Assembly: GCF_019972155.1 (NCBI RefSeq)
Contig: NZ_BOVL01000012.1
Coordinates: 62,001 to 126,000, forward strand
Length of the DNA: 64,000 nucleotides
Direction: 5' to 3'
Source: Bradyrhizobium sp. RD5-C2
GTDB lineage: Bacteria > Pseudomonadota > Alphaproteobacteria > Rhizobiales > Xanthobacteraceae
The position numbers were made by a program, and so were the translations under genes. This document shows positions 44,288 to 53,302 of this stretch, piece after piece. The notes beneath the pieces are model-generated. The model saw only the letters and a program-made list of their open reading frames with translations. It was not told the origin of the DNA and searched no databases. Position 1 is the first letter of the stretch; every line of letters starts with the position of its first letter.

Positions 44288-45940
44288 CTACTCGGCCGGC
44301 TCCTGCGCGCGCTCCGTCTCCTCCGCGCGCAGCGCGACCCGCAGCATGCGGGCGAGCTGGGCGCGGCTGTAGGGTTTGGCCAGAAACAAGATGCCCAGCT
44401 CGAGCTTACCGTCCTGGTCGATGGCGTCATCGGTGTAGCCCGAGGTGAACAGCACGCGCAGGTCGGGGCGCCGTTTCTGCGCCTCGGTGGCGAGATCGCG
44501 TCCGTTCATCGCACCGGGCATGATGACGTCGGTGAACAAGAGATCGACCGGCACGCCGCTGTCGAGCACGGCGAGCGCTTCGCCGCCATTGTTGGCCGAG
44601 CGCGTCGTGTAGCCGAGGCTCTCGATCTGGGTCAGCACGTAGGAGCGCACCAATCTGTCGTCCTCGACGACCAGCACGATCTCCTGTGCGCCGCGCACCT
44701 CCGGCTGCCGCCGCTCGGGTGCGGCGGCCGGCGAGAGCACCGCCGCGCGCGGCAGATGGAGCATCACCCTGGTGCCGCGGCCGACCTCGCTGTCGAGCGC
44801 GATATGGCCGTTGGACTGCTTGACGAAGCCGTAGACCATGGAAAGCCCGAGGCCAGTGCCCTTGCCGACGTCCTTGGTGGTGAAGAATGGCTCGAACACT
44901 TTGGCAAGATCGGCTTCCGCGATGCCCTGGCCGTTGTCGATCAGCGCTATCGCGACATAGTCGCCGGCGGCAAGTCCGTCATGGCCGTGCACGTCGGATG
45001 GCTTCAGTTCGGCCGTGCGGGTCTCGATCCGCAGCCGGCCACCCTTCGGCATCGCATCGCGCGCATTCAGCGCGAGATTGATGATCGCGGTGACCAGCTG
45101 GTTGGAATCGACCAGCGCGCGCGGCAGATCCGGCATCGGCCGAAAATCGATATCGACATGGTCGCCGATGGTCGGCCGCAGCAGCTCGATGGTGTCGACC
45201 ATCAACGCATTGACATCGACATCGCTCGGCTGCAGCGGCTGCTTGCGCGCGAAGGCGAGCAGATGCCGCGTCAGCGACGCACCGCGCTCGGCGGCGTCGC
45301 GGATCAGGCTGGTGATCTCGGTGAGCTGGCGATTGTGGGTGACCGCCTCGGCCAGGATGTCGATGGTGCCGGTGATGACGGTGAGGATATTGTTGAAGTC
45401 GTGCGCGATGCCGCCGGTGAGCTGGCCGACCGCTTCCATCTTCTGCGCCTGGCGGATCTTGCTCTCGTTGACTTCGGCCTCGCGGAAACGCTCGAGCAGG
45501 ACTTCCGAGCGCTGGCGCTGCCGGCCCTCCTCGGCGAGCGCGACATGCGCCTCGCGCAGCTGCGCCTCGGTCGGGATCGCCAGGATTCTCGGGATCAGCG
45601 GCCAGAGCAGCACCGCGGTGAAGATCGAGGCGACGGCGGTCAGCGCCTTGACGATGCCTTCGAGCCCGTAGATCGGCACCCACAGCGTGTAGATCGAGAA
45701 CACATGCGTGAGGCCGCAGGCGAGGATGAACACAGCAAACGGCCAGGCCATCCAGCCGAACTGGAAGTCGCGCCGCTTGGAGACGAGGATCGCCAGCGCA
45801 AACGGGATCGAGAAATACGAAGCGGCAATGATCGCGTCTGAAATCACGTGCAGCCAGATCAGCTCCGGCTCCCACAACAGGCAGATGCCGTGTGGCGAAA
45901 ACGTCGACGAATCCAACAGACGCTCGAGAAAACTCCACAT
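44288..45940 (-). CDS. Hybrid histidine kinase with ethylene-receptor-type sensor domain
   Basis: A 550-residue kinase. Residues 27-118 hold three membrane helices with [13 protein letters not shown] (34-46) and FILACGLTH (71-79). Asp35, Tyr42, Ile45, Pro46, Ile72, Cys75 and His79 equal the ETR1 pocket residues D25, Y32, I35, P36, I62, C65 and H69, each shifted by ten; Cys and His are the Cu(I) ligands. A coiled linker (120-165), HisKA with His180 (IAHDFNN), ATPase boxes (DNGQGI 335-340, GTGLGLS 361-367) and a receiver with Asp471 follow. No GAF domain is present. Ethylene binding is inferred from residues alone. Confidence 0.88.
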   Translation of the reverse strand: MWSFLERLLDSSTFSPHGICLLWEPELIWLHVISDAIIAASYFSIPFALAILVSKRRDFQFGWMAWPFAVFILACGLTHVFSIYTLWVPIYGLEGIVKALTAVASIFTAVLLWPLIPRILAIPTEAQLREAHVALAEEGRQRQRSEVLLERFREAEVNESKIRQAQKMEAVGQLTGGIAHDFNNILTVITGTIDILAEAVTHNRQLTEITSLIRDAAERGASLTRHLLAFARKQPLQPSDVDVNALMVDTIELLRPTIGDHVDIDFRPMPDLPRALVDSNQLVTAIINLALNARDAMPKGGRLRIETRTAELKPSDVHGHDGLAAGDYVAIALIDNGQGIAEADLAKVFEPFFTTKDVGKGTGLGLSMVYGFVKQSNGHIALDSEVGRGTRVMLHLPRAAVLSPAAAPERRQPEVRGAQEIVLVVEDDRLVRSYVLTQIESLGYTTRSANNGGEALAVLDSGVPVDLLFTDVIMPGAMNGRDLATEAQKRRPDLRVLFTSGYTDDAIDQDGKLELGILFLAKPYSRAQLARMLRVALRAEETERAQEPAE

Positions 45941-46123
45941 GGGTCGCTCCGGGCGTGATCGATCCGCCGACCCCCCTGCCCGCGAATCACCCGCCGATCA
46001 TAGCGGCGGCCCTTCAACCTGCCGAAGCCCAATTGGTCTAACAGGGCACCCCCGTTGTTGCCCGGTGTCGCCCTGGTGTATGCAGGATGGGCCTTGATCC
46101 CCCTTTCCCAGCCGGTGACATCG

Positions 46124-47479
46124 ATGCCAGCATCTCCCCTCCGCGCCCCGATCATGATCGCAGCGATCGCGGGGGCGCTGGCACTCTCCTCCCTTGCCCT
46201 GGCGCAGCAGCCCCTTCCCAATCCCGCAGGACCCGCCCCGGTCAGGGCGCGCCCGGCCACCACAGCATCGCCAAGGGCTGCGTCCTGCCACAACGGGCAG
46301 AGCTTCGATCGCTTCCTCGCCGAGTTGAAACAGAAGGCGGTCGCCGCCGGCGTCTCGCAGCGCACGATCGCGGAAGCCGCGCCCTACCTGGTTTACGACC
46401 AGGGCATCGTCAACCGCGACCGCGGCCAGCGCGTATTCGGGCAGATCTTCACCCAGTTCGCCGGCCGCATGGCCGCGAACTACCGCGTGCAGCAGGGCCA
46501 GCAATATATCAAGACCTACGCGGCCGCGTTCGCGCGCGCCGAGAAGGAGTATGGCGTGCCGCCGGCGGTGATCGCCGCGTTCTGGGGACTGGAGAGCGAT
46601 TTCGGCGTCCAGATGGGCAATCTGCCGACGCTGAAATCGCTGGTGTCGCTGGCCTATGATTGCCGCCGCTCGGAGATGTTCCAGGGCGAGACCATCGCGG
46701 CGCTGAAGATCATCGAGCGCGGCGACCTGACGCCCGACGAGATGATCGGCTCATGGGCCGGCGAGCTCGGCCAGACGCAATTTTTGCCGACGCACTATTT
46801 CAACTATGCCGTCGACTATGACGGCGACGGCCACCGCAATCTGCTCGCCAGCGGCCCCGACGTGATCGGCTCGACCGCGAACTACATCGCCAACGGATTG
46901 AAGTGGCGGCGCGGCGAGCCGTGGCTGCAGGAGGTGCGCGTCCCGCAGGCCGCGAATTTCGCGAATTTCCCTTGGGACCAGGCCGACCTCACCATCAAGC
47001 TGCCGCGCTCGAAATGGGCCGCGCTCGGCATCACGCTGACCGACGGCAAGGCGCTGCCGAATGACGAGATGCCGGCCTCGCTGCTGCTGCCGATGGGCCG
47101 GATGGGTCCGGCGTTCCTCGCTTACCCGAACTTCGCGGCCTACACCGAGTGGAATAACTCGCTGATCTATTCGACCACCGCCGGATATCTCGCAGGCCGC
47201 ATCGCGGGCGCACCGCCGATGCAGCGGCCGCATGCCCCGGTCGCGCAGCTGCCGTTCAACGAGATCAAGGAGCTGCAATCGCTGCTGGCGCGCGCCGGCT
47301 ACGACGTCGGCAAGATCGACGGCGTTCTGGGCCAGGCGAGCCGCAGCGCGGTGAAAGCGATGCAGATGAAATACGGCCTGCCGGCGGATTCCTGGCCGAC
47401 CGCGGAGCTCCTGGCGCGGATGCGCGGCGGTGGCCGCACGCAGCCGGCCGCGGATGCAACGGTGCCGGGGACGCGGTAG
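46124..47479 (+). CDS. Lytic murein transglycosylase, MltB type
   Basis: A 451-residue exported enzyme that cleaves peptidoglycan glycan strands with 1,6-anhydro products. A signal segment (IMIAAIAGALALSSLALA) is followed by the SLT domain with the catalytic Glu in FWGLESDFG and the GQTQFLPTHYFNYAVD box, and a C-terminal PG_binding_1 domain (ELQSLLARAGYDVGKIDGVLGQASRSAVKAMQ). ATG 46124 is chosen; ATG 46154 is a possible alternative. The gene is divergent from the ethylene-type kinase gene. Confidence 0.9.
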   Translation: MPASPLRAPIMIAAIAGALALSSLALAQQPLPNPAGPAPVRARPATTASPRAASCHNGQSFDRFLAELKQKAVAAGVSQRTIAEAAPYLVYDQGIVNRDRGQRVFGQIFTQFAGRMAANYRVQQGQQYIKTYAAAFARAEKEYGVPPAVIAAFWGLESDFGVQMGNLPTLKSLVSLAYDCRRSEMFQGETIAALKIIERGDLTPDEMIGSWAGELGQTQFLPTHYFNYAVDYDGDGHRNLLASGPDVIGSTANYIANGLKWRRGEPWLQEVRVPQAANFANFPWDQADLTIKLPRSKWAALGITLTDGKALPNDEMPASLLLPMGRMGPAFLAYPNFAAYTEWNNSLIYSTTAGYLAGRIAGAPPMQRPHAPVAQLPFNEIKELQSLLARAGYDVGKIDGVLGQASRSAVKAMQMKYGLPADSWPTAELLARMRGGGRTQPAADATVPGTR

Positions 47480-47523
47480 GGACGTCGTCGGGCTTTCTGG
47501 GTAGCAAGCAGTGCTTTTGAACC

Positions 47524-47621
47524 GTCACCCTGAGGAGAGCGTAGCGCGTCTCGAAGGGTCGACGGCCACCGACCAGGCCGTGCATCCTTCGAGACGCGCT
47601 ACGCGCTCCTCAGGATGACGG
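47524..47621. repeat. Palindromic repeat, family E
   Basis: GTCACCCTGAGGAG at the left and CTCCTCAGGATGAC at the right are near reverse complements; inner CGTAGCGCGTCTCGAAGG and CCTTCGAGACGCGCTACG pair perfectly. A second copy is at 62038-62136. Confidence 0.87.
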
Positions 47622-47758
47622 GTCGAAGACAAGTGCTTCCACAGGCAACATTTGACCAAGTGTTACAGCCGCCCGCAGTTGTATTCTTCCCCTCGCGGCC
47701 CCATGTGCAGCATCGCCGTTCGGCAGATCCGGATTTCATCAGAACAAAGAGCATCCCC

Positions 47759-48262
47759 ATGTCCTTTCATGACGCCGTCGTCCCCGCCTACTTGCAGATC
47801 CTCAACAGCCTCACCGGCGAGCTGACCAAGGCCGAAGCGCATTGCGAAGCGAAGAAGATCGCGCCCGAGGTGCTGCTGGGATCGCGGCTCTATCCCGACA
47901 TGCTGCCGCTGACCAAGCAGGTGCAGCTGGTCTGCGATCACGCCGCACGCGGCTGCGCGCGGCTGACCCATAGCGAGGTGCCGTCGACGCCCGACACCGA
48001 GAAGAGCATCAGTGAACTGAAACAGCGGCTGGCGAAGACGATCGACTATGTGAAGTCGTTCAAGCCGGAGCAGTTCGACGGCGGCGATGCCAAGGACGTC
48101 ACCTTCCCGATCGGCCCCGATCGCACCATGACCCTGAAGGGCCAGCAATTCGTCAGCGCCTTCTCGTTCCCGAACTTCTACTTCCACGCCGTCACCGCGC
48201 ACGACATCCTGCGTCACAACGGCGTCGAGGTCGGCAAGCGCGATTTCCTCGGCGTGAGCTGA
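47759..48262 (+). CDS. DUF1993 family protein
   Basis: A 167-residue helical-bundle protein of the DinB-like superfamily: AYLQILNSLTGELTKAEAHCEAKK and YPDMLPLTKQVQLVCDHAARGCARL are family features, with FSFPNFYFHAVTAHDILRHNGVEVGKRDFLG at the C-terminus. His residues at DHAARG and FHAVTAHD suggest a metal site; function unknown. ATG 47759 is preceded by AAAGAG. Confidence 0.86.
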   Translation: MSFHDAVVPAYLQILNSLTGELTKAEAHCEAKKIAPEVLLGSRLYPDMLPLTKQVQLVCDHAARGCARLTHSEVPSTPDTEKSISELKQRLAKTIDYVKSFKPEQFDGGDAKDVTFPIGPDRTMTLKGQQFVSAFSFPNFYFHAVTAHDILRHNGVEVGKRDFLGVS

Positions 48263-48273
48263 CGCGCCTCGCG

Positions 48274-48366
48274 CGTCATTCCGGGGCGATGCGTAGCATC
48301 GAACCCGGAATCTCGAGCCGCATAACCTCTGGATTCCAGGTTCTCGCTTCGCGAGCCCCGGAATGA
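48274..48366. repeat. Palindromic repeat, family B
   Basis: CGTCATTCCGGGGCGATGCG and CGAGCCCCGGAATGAC form the ends, with TCTGGATTCC in the right half as in the copy at 2945. It follows the DUF1993 gene. Confidence 0.84.
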
Positions 48367-48479
48367 CTGACAAACAAATTCCCTACCGCGGGATTTTCCC
48401 GCTTCGGCGCGACACGTCGCCTCGCGCGCACAGCCGTGCTACTGCTCCCTGACAACAACAAGACGTCAGGGAGCACGCC

Positions 48480-49334
48480 ATGTCGACCCACGCACCGAAA
48501 GCCATCGATCCGTCCGCCTCGCTGCATGCGGAATCGCTCGGGCTTGCCAAGAACCACGGCCGCCTGGCCGGCCGGCGCATCATCGTGGTTGGTGCCGGAC
48601 AGCGCACAACCGTTGACGAAGAGCCGCCGATCGGCAACGGCCGCGCGATGAGCGTGCTGTTCGCGCGCGAGGGCGCCTCGGTCGCGTGCCTCGACGTCAA
48701 TCGGGAGGCGGCCGACAACACCGTCGCGCAGATCACAGGCGAAGGCGGCAAGGCCTTCACCGACGTGGTCGATGTCTCCGACGTCGCGGCGATCGCGCCT
48801 GCGGTCGAACGCTGCGCGCAAAAGCTCGGCGGGCTCGACGGGTTGGCGCTCAATGTCGGCATTTCCTCCGGCCTGTCGCTGCCCAAGATGACGGCGGAAG
48901 CCTGGGACCGCGACTACGCCGTCAATGTGCGCAGCCACATGCTGTTCGCGCAGAAGGCGCTCGAGGTGATGGCGCCGGGCGGCGCGATCATCTTGATCTC
49001 CTCGATGGCGAGCCAGCGCGCCGGCGGTCGCAACCCGGCTTATGAATCCTCCAAGGCGGCGCAGATCGCGCTGGGACGCGCGATCGCGCGGGCCGGCGAG
49101 GACAAGGGCATTCGTTGTAATGTGATCGCGCCGGGCTTCATGGACACGCCGATGGGCCGCGATGCCAGCCGTAGGCGATCGGACCGCGCCGTGACGGTAC
49201 CTTTCGGCCGCCAGGGCACCGGCTGGGAGGTCGCCTATACTGCGCTGTTCCTGATTTCGAATGAATCCTCCTATGTGAACGCGCACACGCTGTTCCTCGA
49301 TGCCGGCCACATGGGCGGAATTGTGCGCGGCTAG
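48480..49334 (+). CDS. Short-chain dehydrogenase/reductase
   Basis: A 284-residue Rossmann-fold oxidoreductase. The catalytic Ser (LISSMASQ), Tyr and Lys (AYESSKAA) are all present, as is NVRS at the usual Asn position. The cofactor loop is unusual: VVGAGQRTTVDEEPPIGNG has about nine extra residues where TGxxxGIG is expected. Asp-preceded VACLDVN favours NAD over NADP. Substrate unknown. Confidence 0.85.
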   Translation: MSTHAPKAIDPSASLHAESLGLAKNHGRLAGRRIIVVGAGQRTTVDEEPPIGNGRAMSVLFAREGASVACLDVNREAADNTVAQITGEGGKAFTDVVDVSDVAAIAPAVERCAQKLGGLDGLALNVGISSGLSLPKMTAEAWDRDYAVNVRSHMLFAQKALEVMAPGGAIILISSMASQRAGGRNPAYESSKAAQIALGRAIARAGEDKGIRCNVIAPGFMDTPMGRDASRRRSDRAVTVPFGRQGTGWEVAYTALFLISNESSYVNAHTLFLDAGHMGGIVRG

Positions 49335-49422
49335 CCTGCAAACTGGGCATATCCCGGCCATTGCGCTCGTCGCGGCAATGCACAAATCTCTCCTCATCGA
49401 TCATTGTCTGGAACCGTTTCAC

Positions 49423-50526
49423 ATGAGCCAACCGACCAAACTTCTCGAGCCCTACAAGCTTGGCCCGCTGACGCTGCCGAACCGCTTCGTGATGGCGCCG
49501 CTGACGCGCAACCGCGCGGTGCCGCCAGGCATGGTGCCAAGCCCGCTCGCGGTGGATTATTACGGCCAGCGCGCCTCCGGCGGCCTTCTGGTCACCGAAG
49601 CGAGCCAGGTCTCGCAGCAGGGCCAGGGCTATCAGGACACGCCCGGCATCTATTCGAAGGAGCAGGTCGCGGCCTGGCGCAAGGTCACCGATCGCGTGCA
49701 TGAGCGCGGCGGCCACATCTTCATCCAGCTCTGGCATGTCGGCCGGATCTCGCATACCTCGTTGCAGCCGAATGGCGGCGCGCCGGTGGCGCCGAGCGCG
49801 ATCCGCGCCAAGACCAAAACCTTCGTGAACGGCACCTTCGCCGACGTATCCGAGCCGCGCGCGCTCGAACTGTCGGAAATCCCCGGGATCATCGAGGACT
49901 TCAAGCGCGGCACGGCGAATGCGCTGGCGGCCGGTTTCGACGGCGTCGAGATCCATGGCGCCAACGGCTATCTGCTCGACCAGTTCGCCAGGGACAGCAG
50001 CAACAAGCGCACCGACGCCTATGGCGGCGGAATCGAGAATCGCGCCCAGCTGATGCTGGAAGTCTCGAAGGCGGTCGCCAAGGAGGCCGGCGCCGAGCGT
50101 ACCGGCATCCGCATCTCGCCGGTGACGCCGGCCAACGATGTCTCCGACAGCAATCCGCAACCGCTGTTCGACTACATCGTCGACCAGCTCAATGCGCTGA
50201 AGCTGACCTATATCCACGTCATCGAGGGCGCGACTGGCGGCCCGCGCGACAACGCGCCGTTCGACTACGCCTCGCTGCGCAAGCGCTTCAAGCAGGCCTA
50301 TGTCGCCAACAACGGCTACGACTTCGCGCTGGCGGAGAAGGTCCTGGAGGCCGGCGCTGCCGACCTGATCGCATTCGGCAAGCCGTTCATCTCGAACCCC
50401 GATCTGGTCGAGCGGCTGAAGGCCGGCGCCCCGCTCAACGACTGGGACAAGGCGACCTTCTACGGCGGTGGCGCCAAGGGCTACACCGACTATCCGACGC
50501 TGAAGGCGACCGAAGCGGCGGAGTAG
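49423..50526 (+). CDS. Old Yellow Enzyme family alkene reductase
   Basis: A 367-residue FMN-containing TIM-barrel ene-reductase. FVMAPLTRNRA, FIQLWHVGR, and the substrate-binding HGANGYLLDQF (His and Asn) are present, with YGGGIENRAQLMLEV following, as in NemA and XenB. It reduces activated C=C bonds with NADPH; the native substrate is unknown. ATG 49423 gives the normal N-terminus. The gene lies 88 bp after the SDR gene on the same strand. Confidence 0.92.
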   Translation: MSQPTKLLEPYKLGPLTLPNRFVMAPLTRNRAVPPGMVPSPLAVDYYGQRASGGLLVTEASQVSQQGQGYQDTPGIYSKEQVAAWRKVTDRVHERGGHIFIQLWHVGRISHTSLQPNGGAPVAPSAIRAKTKTFVNGTFADVSEPRALELSEIPGIIEDFKRGTANALAAGFDGVEIHGANGYLLDQFARDSSNKRTDAYGGGIENRAQLMLEVSKAVAKEAGAERTGIRISPVTPANDVSDSNPQPLFDYIVDQLNALKLTYIHVIEGATGGPRDNAPFDYASLRKRFKQAYVANNGYDFALAEKVLEAGAADLIAFGKPFISNPDLVERLKAGAPLNDWDKATFYGGGAKGYTDYPTLKATEAAE

Positions 50527-50548
50527 CGCGGTCCGCTTTCTCAGCATC

Positions 50549-50633
50549 GTCATTGCGAGCGGAGCGAAGCAATCCATAGAACTGCATACGTAGAAGCATG
50601 GATTGCTTCGTCGCTATCGCTCCTCGCAATGAC
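50549..50633. repeat. Palindromic repeat, family A
   Basis: GTCATTGCGAGCGGAGCGAA and its counterpart CTCGCAATGAC enclose GAAGCAATCCAT and ATGGATTGCTTC. It lies after the Old Yellow Enzyme gene, just before the bidirectional terminator. Confidence 0.86.
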
Positions 50634-50643
50634 GGAATACAAG

Positions 50644-50669
50644 AAGGCCGGGATCGCTCCCGGCCTTTA
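50644..50669. terminator. Bidirectional terminator
   Basis: AAGGCCGGGA and TCCCGGCCTT make a 10-bp stem with a TCGC loop, followed by TTATT in one direction and preceded by AAG in the other. It stands between the converging Old Yellow Enzyme and marR genes and can end both. Confidence 0.82.
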
Positions 50670-50699
50670 TTCGTCATGCCTCCGCGCTCTCGGGGATTC

Positions 50700-51173
50700 C
50701 TACGCCTCGGCAGCCTCACCGCTCTCAACCTCCTCCGCGACCATACGGTCGAGGTTTCGATTGAGCCGCCGCAGCAGGTCGAGCAGGGTTGCGGTTTCGG
50801 CTGCGGTAAAACCCGCGAGCGCCTGGTCCTGATTGCGATGCAACGCCTTGCGCGCGGCCGGCAGTTTCGCCTTGGCCGCCTTGGTCAGCGAGACCTGTTG
50901 GCTGCGACCGTCGCCCGGCATCGGCGTGCGCTGAATAAGACCGTCGCGCTCCATCCGCGCCAGGATCTGCGCCATCGACGGCTGCTCGACCTTGGCGGCC
51001 CGGGCGAGATCGCGCTGTGACATCGCCTTGCCGTCGCGCAGCAGATAGATCACCGGCAACTGCCCGATGCTGAAGCCGTGCGGCTTCACGCGCCGCTCGC
51101 CGAGCCTGAGAAAGCTGCGCGAGGCCATGTTGACCAGCGGCGCCGGACGATCGAACAGGTCCCAATCGGTCAC
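50700..51173 (-). CDS. MarR-family transcriptional regulator
   Basis: A 157-residue winged-helix regulator. IGQLPVIYLLRDGKAMSQRDLARAAKVEQPSMAQILARMERDGLIQR is the MarR DNA-binding region, with the wing GDGRSQQVSLT. It presumably responds to a small aromatic or phenolic ligand. GTG 51173 is the start, with GGTGGG upstream; no ATG lies close. It is divergent from a FAD monooxygenase gene and two matching palindromes lie between them, so it probably represses both. Confidence 0.88.
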   Translation of the reverse strand: MTDWDLFDRPAPLVNMASRSFLRLGERRVKPHGFSIGQLPVIYLLRDGKAMSQRDLARAAKVEQPSMAQILARMERDGLIQRTPMPGDGRSQQVSLTKAAKAKLPAARKALHRNQDQALAGFTAAETATLLDLLRRLNRNLDRMVAEEVESGEAAEA

Positions 51174-51185
51174 GATCCCACCATT

Positions 51186-51224
51186 TACATAGGCCCCTAT
51201 GTATACTAGATAGGTACCTATGTA
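51186..51224. promoter_or_regulatory. Twin MarR operators in the divergent promoter
   Basis: A perfect palindrome TACATAGGCCCCTATGTA (51186-51203) is followed by a related near-perfect TAGATAGGTACCTATGTA (51207-51224). Their centres are 21 bp apart, two helix turns, so two MarR dimers could bind one face of the DNA. They lie between marR (start 51173) and the monooxygenase gene (start 51247). Confidence 0.8.
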
Positions 51225-51246
51225 TCCTGTTGTGAGCGTGGTGTCC

Positions 51247-52416
51247 ATGAGTTCAAATCCCATTCGCATTGCTATCGTCGGCGCCGGCCCCGGCGGCCTG
51301 ACGCTCGCTCGCCTGCTGCATGTTGCCGGGATCAAGACCAGCCTGTTCGAACGCGAAAGCTCGGCAACCGAGCGGCCGCAGGGCGGAACGCTCGACCTGC
51401 ACGCCGAGAGCGGCCAGCTCGCGCTGGCGCGCGCCGGGCTCACCGACGGCTTCCTGCGTATCGCACGTTACGAGGATCAGGGCAGCCGGCTCTACGCCAG
51501 CGACGGCCGGCTGCTGCTCGCGGACGACGACATGACCGGCGACCGTCCGGAGGTCGACCGCACGGCGCTGCGCGACCTGCTGCTGCAATCGCTGCCACCG
51601 GATGCCATAGCCTGGGGCAGCAGCCTGCGCGAGGTGGCTCCGCGCGAGGACGGCCGTTACGATCTCGTCTTCGACGATACGCGCGAAGGACCGTTCGATC
51701 TCGTGGTCGGCGCCGACGGCGCCTGGTCCCGGGTGCGGCCGCTGGTGTCGCGCTATCAGCCGCAATACAGCGGGCTGACCTTCATCGAGTTCGGCATCGA
51801 CGATGTCGACACGCAGCACCCTGCTCTGTCGGAGCTGGTCGGCCGCGGCAAGATGGGCGCAGAGAGCATCGGCCGCAGCTTGATGGTCCTGCGCAACGGC
51901 AACGCCCATCTGCGCGGCTACGCAATCTTCCGCGTGCCCGTCGAATGGGCCGAGCGGCGGTTCGACGTCACCTCGCCATCCGCGATGCGTCACGCGCTGC
52001 TCGGCGAATTCGCCGGATGGGCGGATGCCCTGCTCGACCTGATCCGCGCCAGCAATGATCAGTTCGCGCTGCGGCCGATCCACGCGCTGCCCGTCGGGCA
52101 TCATTGGACCAACCGCGCCGGCATCACCCTGCTCGGCGATGCCGCGCACCTGATGTCACCGTTCGGCGGCGAAGGCGTCAACGCCGCGATGCTGGATGCG
52201 GTGGAGCTGGCGGCGCATCTGGTGGGATCAAAGGATTGGCGCGAGGCCGTTCGCGCCTACGAGGCCGGGATGTTCGTGCGCGTCGCCCAGCCCGCCGGCG
52301 AGGCTGCCGAAGCCGCCGCAACCGAGCTGTCGCATATCAGCCAGGAACTGACGCTGGCGCACCACCAAGCGTACATGCAAATGCGCGCGGCAGCCAGCGA
52401 CTCCGCGACGCGGTAA
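51247..52416 (+). CDS. FAD-dependent monooxygenase (TetX-like)
   Basis: A 389-residue flavoprotein. The Rossmann motif IAIVGAGPGGLTLARLL is at residues 7-23, VGADGAWSRVR is the DG fingerprint, and GDAAHLMSPFGGEGVNAAMLDAVEL is the second FAD motif. This set, with the short length, fits the TetX/PHBH branch that hydroxylates aromatic or polyketide compounds. The substrate is unknown; control by a divergent MarR regulator points to a xenobiotic or phenolic. ATG 51247 was chosen since an ATG at 51220 would start inside the operator. Confidence 0.88.
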   Translation: MSSNPIRIAIVGAGPGGLTLARLLHVAGIKTSLFERESSATERPQGGTLDLHAESGQLALARAGLTDGFLRIARYEDQGSRLYASDGRLLLADDDMTGDRPEVDRTALRDLLLQSLPPDAIAWGSSLREVAPREDGRYDLVFDDTREGPFDLVVGADGAWSRVRPLVSRYQPQYSGLTFIEFGIDDVDTQHPALSELVGRGKMGAESIGRSLMVLRNGNAHLRGYAIFRVPVEWAERRFDVTSPSAMRHALLGEFAGWADALLDLIRASNDQFALRPIHALPVGHHWTNRAGITLLGDAAHLMSPFGGEGVNAAMLDAVELAAHLVGSKDWREAVRAYEAGMFVRVAQPAGEAAEAAATELSHISQELTLAHHQAYMQMRAAASDSATR

Positions 52417-52489
52417 GCGCTGGTCATGATCTCCGGCGCCGCATAGCATGGACCGCATCGAGCAAGCCTGAACACGGTCGCATGCGGGA

Positions 52490-53302
52490 ATGAGCAAGGA
52501 CAACGCCGAGGATATCGTTCGACGCGCCACCACGGCCTTCAATGGCGGCCGGCATGGCGAGGCGATCGAGCTCTGCGAGCGCGGCCTTGCGCGCCAGCCG
52601 GGCGAGCCAATGCTGAGCCATCTGCTCGCCGCCGTGCTGTTCGCCAAAGGCGAGATCGCACCTGCCCGCGGGCATGTCGAGGCCAGCCTGGCGCGGCGTC
52701 CCGACAATGCGGCGGCGCGGTTGCTCGCGGCCCGCCTCGCGCGCAGCGGCGGCGAATTCGATGCGGCGTTGACGCATCTCGACCGCGCCATCGCGCTCAA
52801 GCCGCAGCGCGAGGCCTTCGTCGAGAAGGCACGCACGCTGGAGCTGGCCGGCCGCAAGGCGCCGGCCCGCGAGGCCTGGGAAGCGATCCACAAGGCTATC
52901 CCCGAGCATCAGGAAGCCAATGCAAGACTTGGCCGGCTGGCCTGGGAGGCTGGTGACCTCGCCGGTGCGGTGAGCCTGCTCGAGCGCGCCGTTGCGAGCG
53001 CAGCGCCGGCCTCGGTGTGGTTCGATCTCGGCGTCGCAAGGCAGGATCTGCGCGACCATGACGGCGCCGCACGCGCCTATCGCAAGGCGATCGAGATCAA
53101 GCCGGATTACGCCGAAGCAGCACTCAACCTGGGGATCACGCTGCAGGAGAGCGGCGAGCCCGATGCCGCGATGCAGGCTTTCGCGCGCGCCTATGCCTTG
53201 CGTCCGCAGCTGTTCGGATCGATCGCGATGGCGCTGACCTCGGCCCCGCACGGCCGGCTGTGGCTCGATGAGCGCGCGCTGCGCGCAGCGCTAGGTCACT
53301 AA
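52490..53302 (+). CDS. TPR-repeat protein
   Basis: A 270-residue soluble protein with about six tetratricopeptide repeats, clearest at ASVWFDLGVARQDLRDHDGAARAYRKAIEIKPDYAEAALNLGITLQESGEPDAAMQAF (read as separate repeats, about residues 175-235). TPRs make protein contacts. No partner is evident. Its stop overlaps by 12 bases the stop of the convergent gene. Confidence 0.83.
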   Translation: MSKDNAEDIVRRATTAFNGGRHGEAIELCERGLARQPGEPMLSHLLAAVLFAKGEIAPARGHVEASLARRPDNAAARLLAARLARSGGEFDAALTHLDRAIALKPQREAFVEKARTLELAGRKAPAREAWEAIHKAIPEHQEANARLGRLAWEAGDLAGAVSLLERAVASAAPASVWFDLGVARQDLRDHDGAARAYRKAIEIKPDYAEAALNLGITLQESGEPDAAMQAFARAYALRPQLFGSIAMALTSAPHGRLWLDERALRAALGH

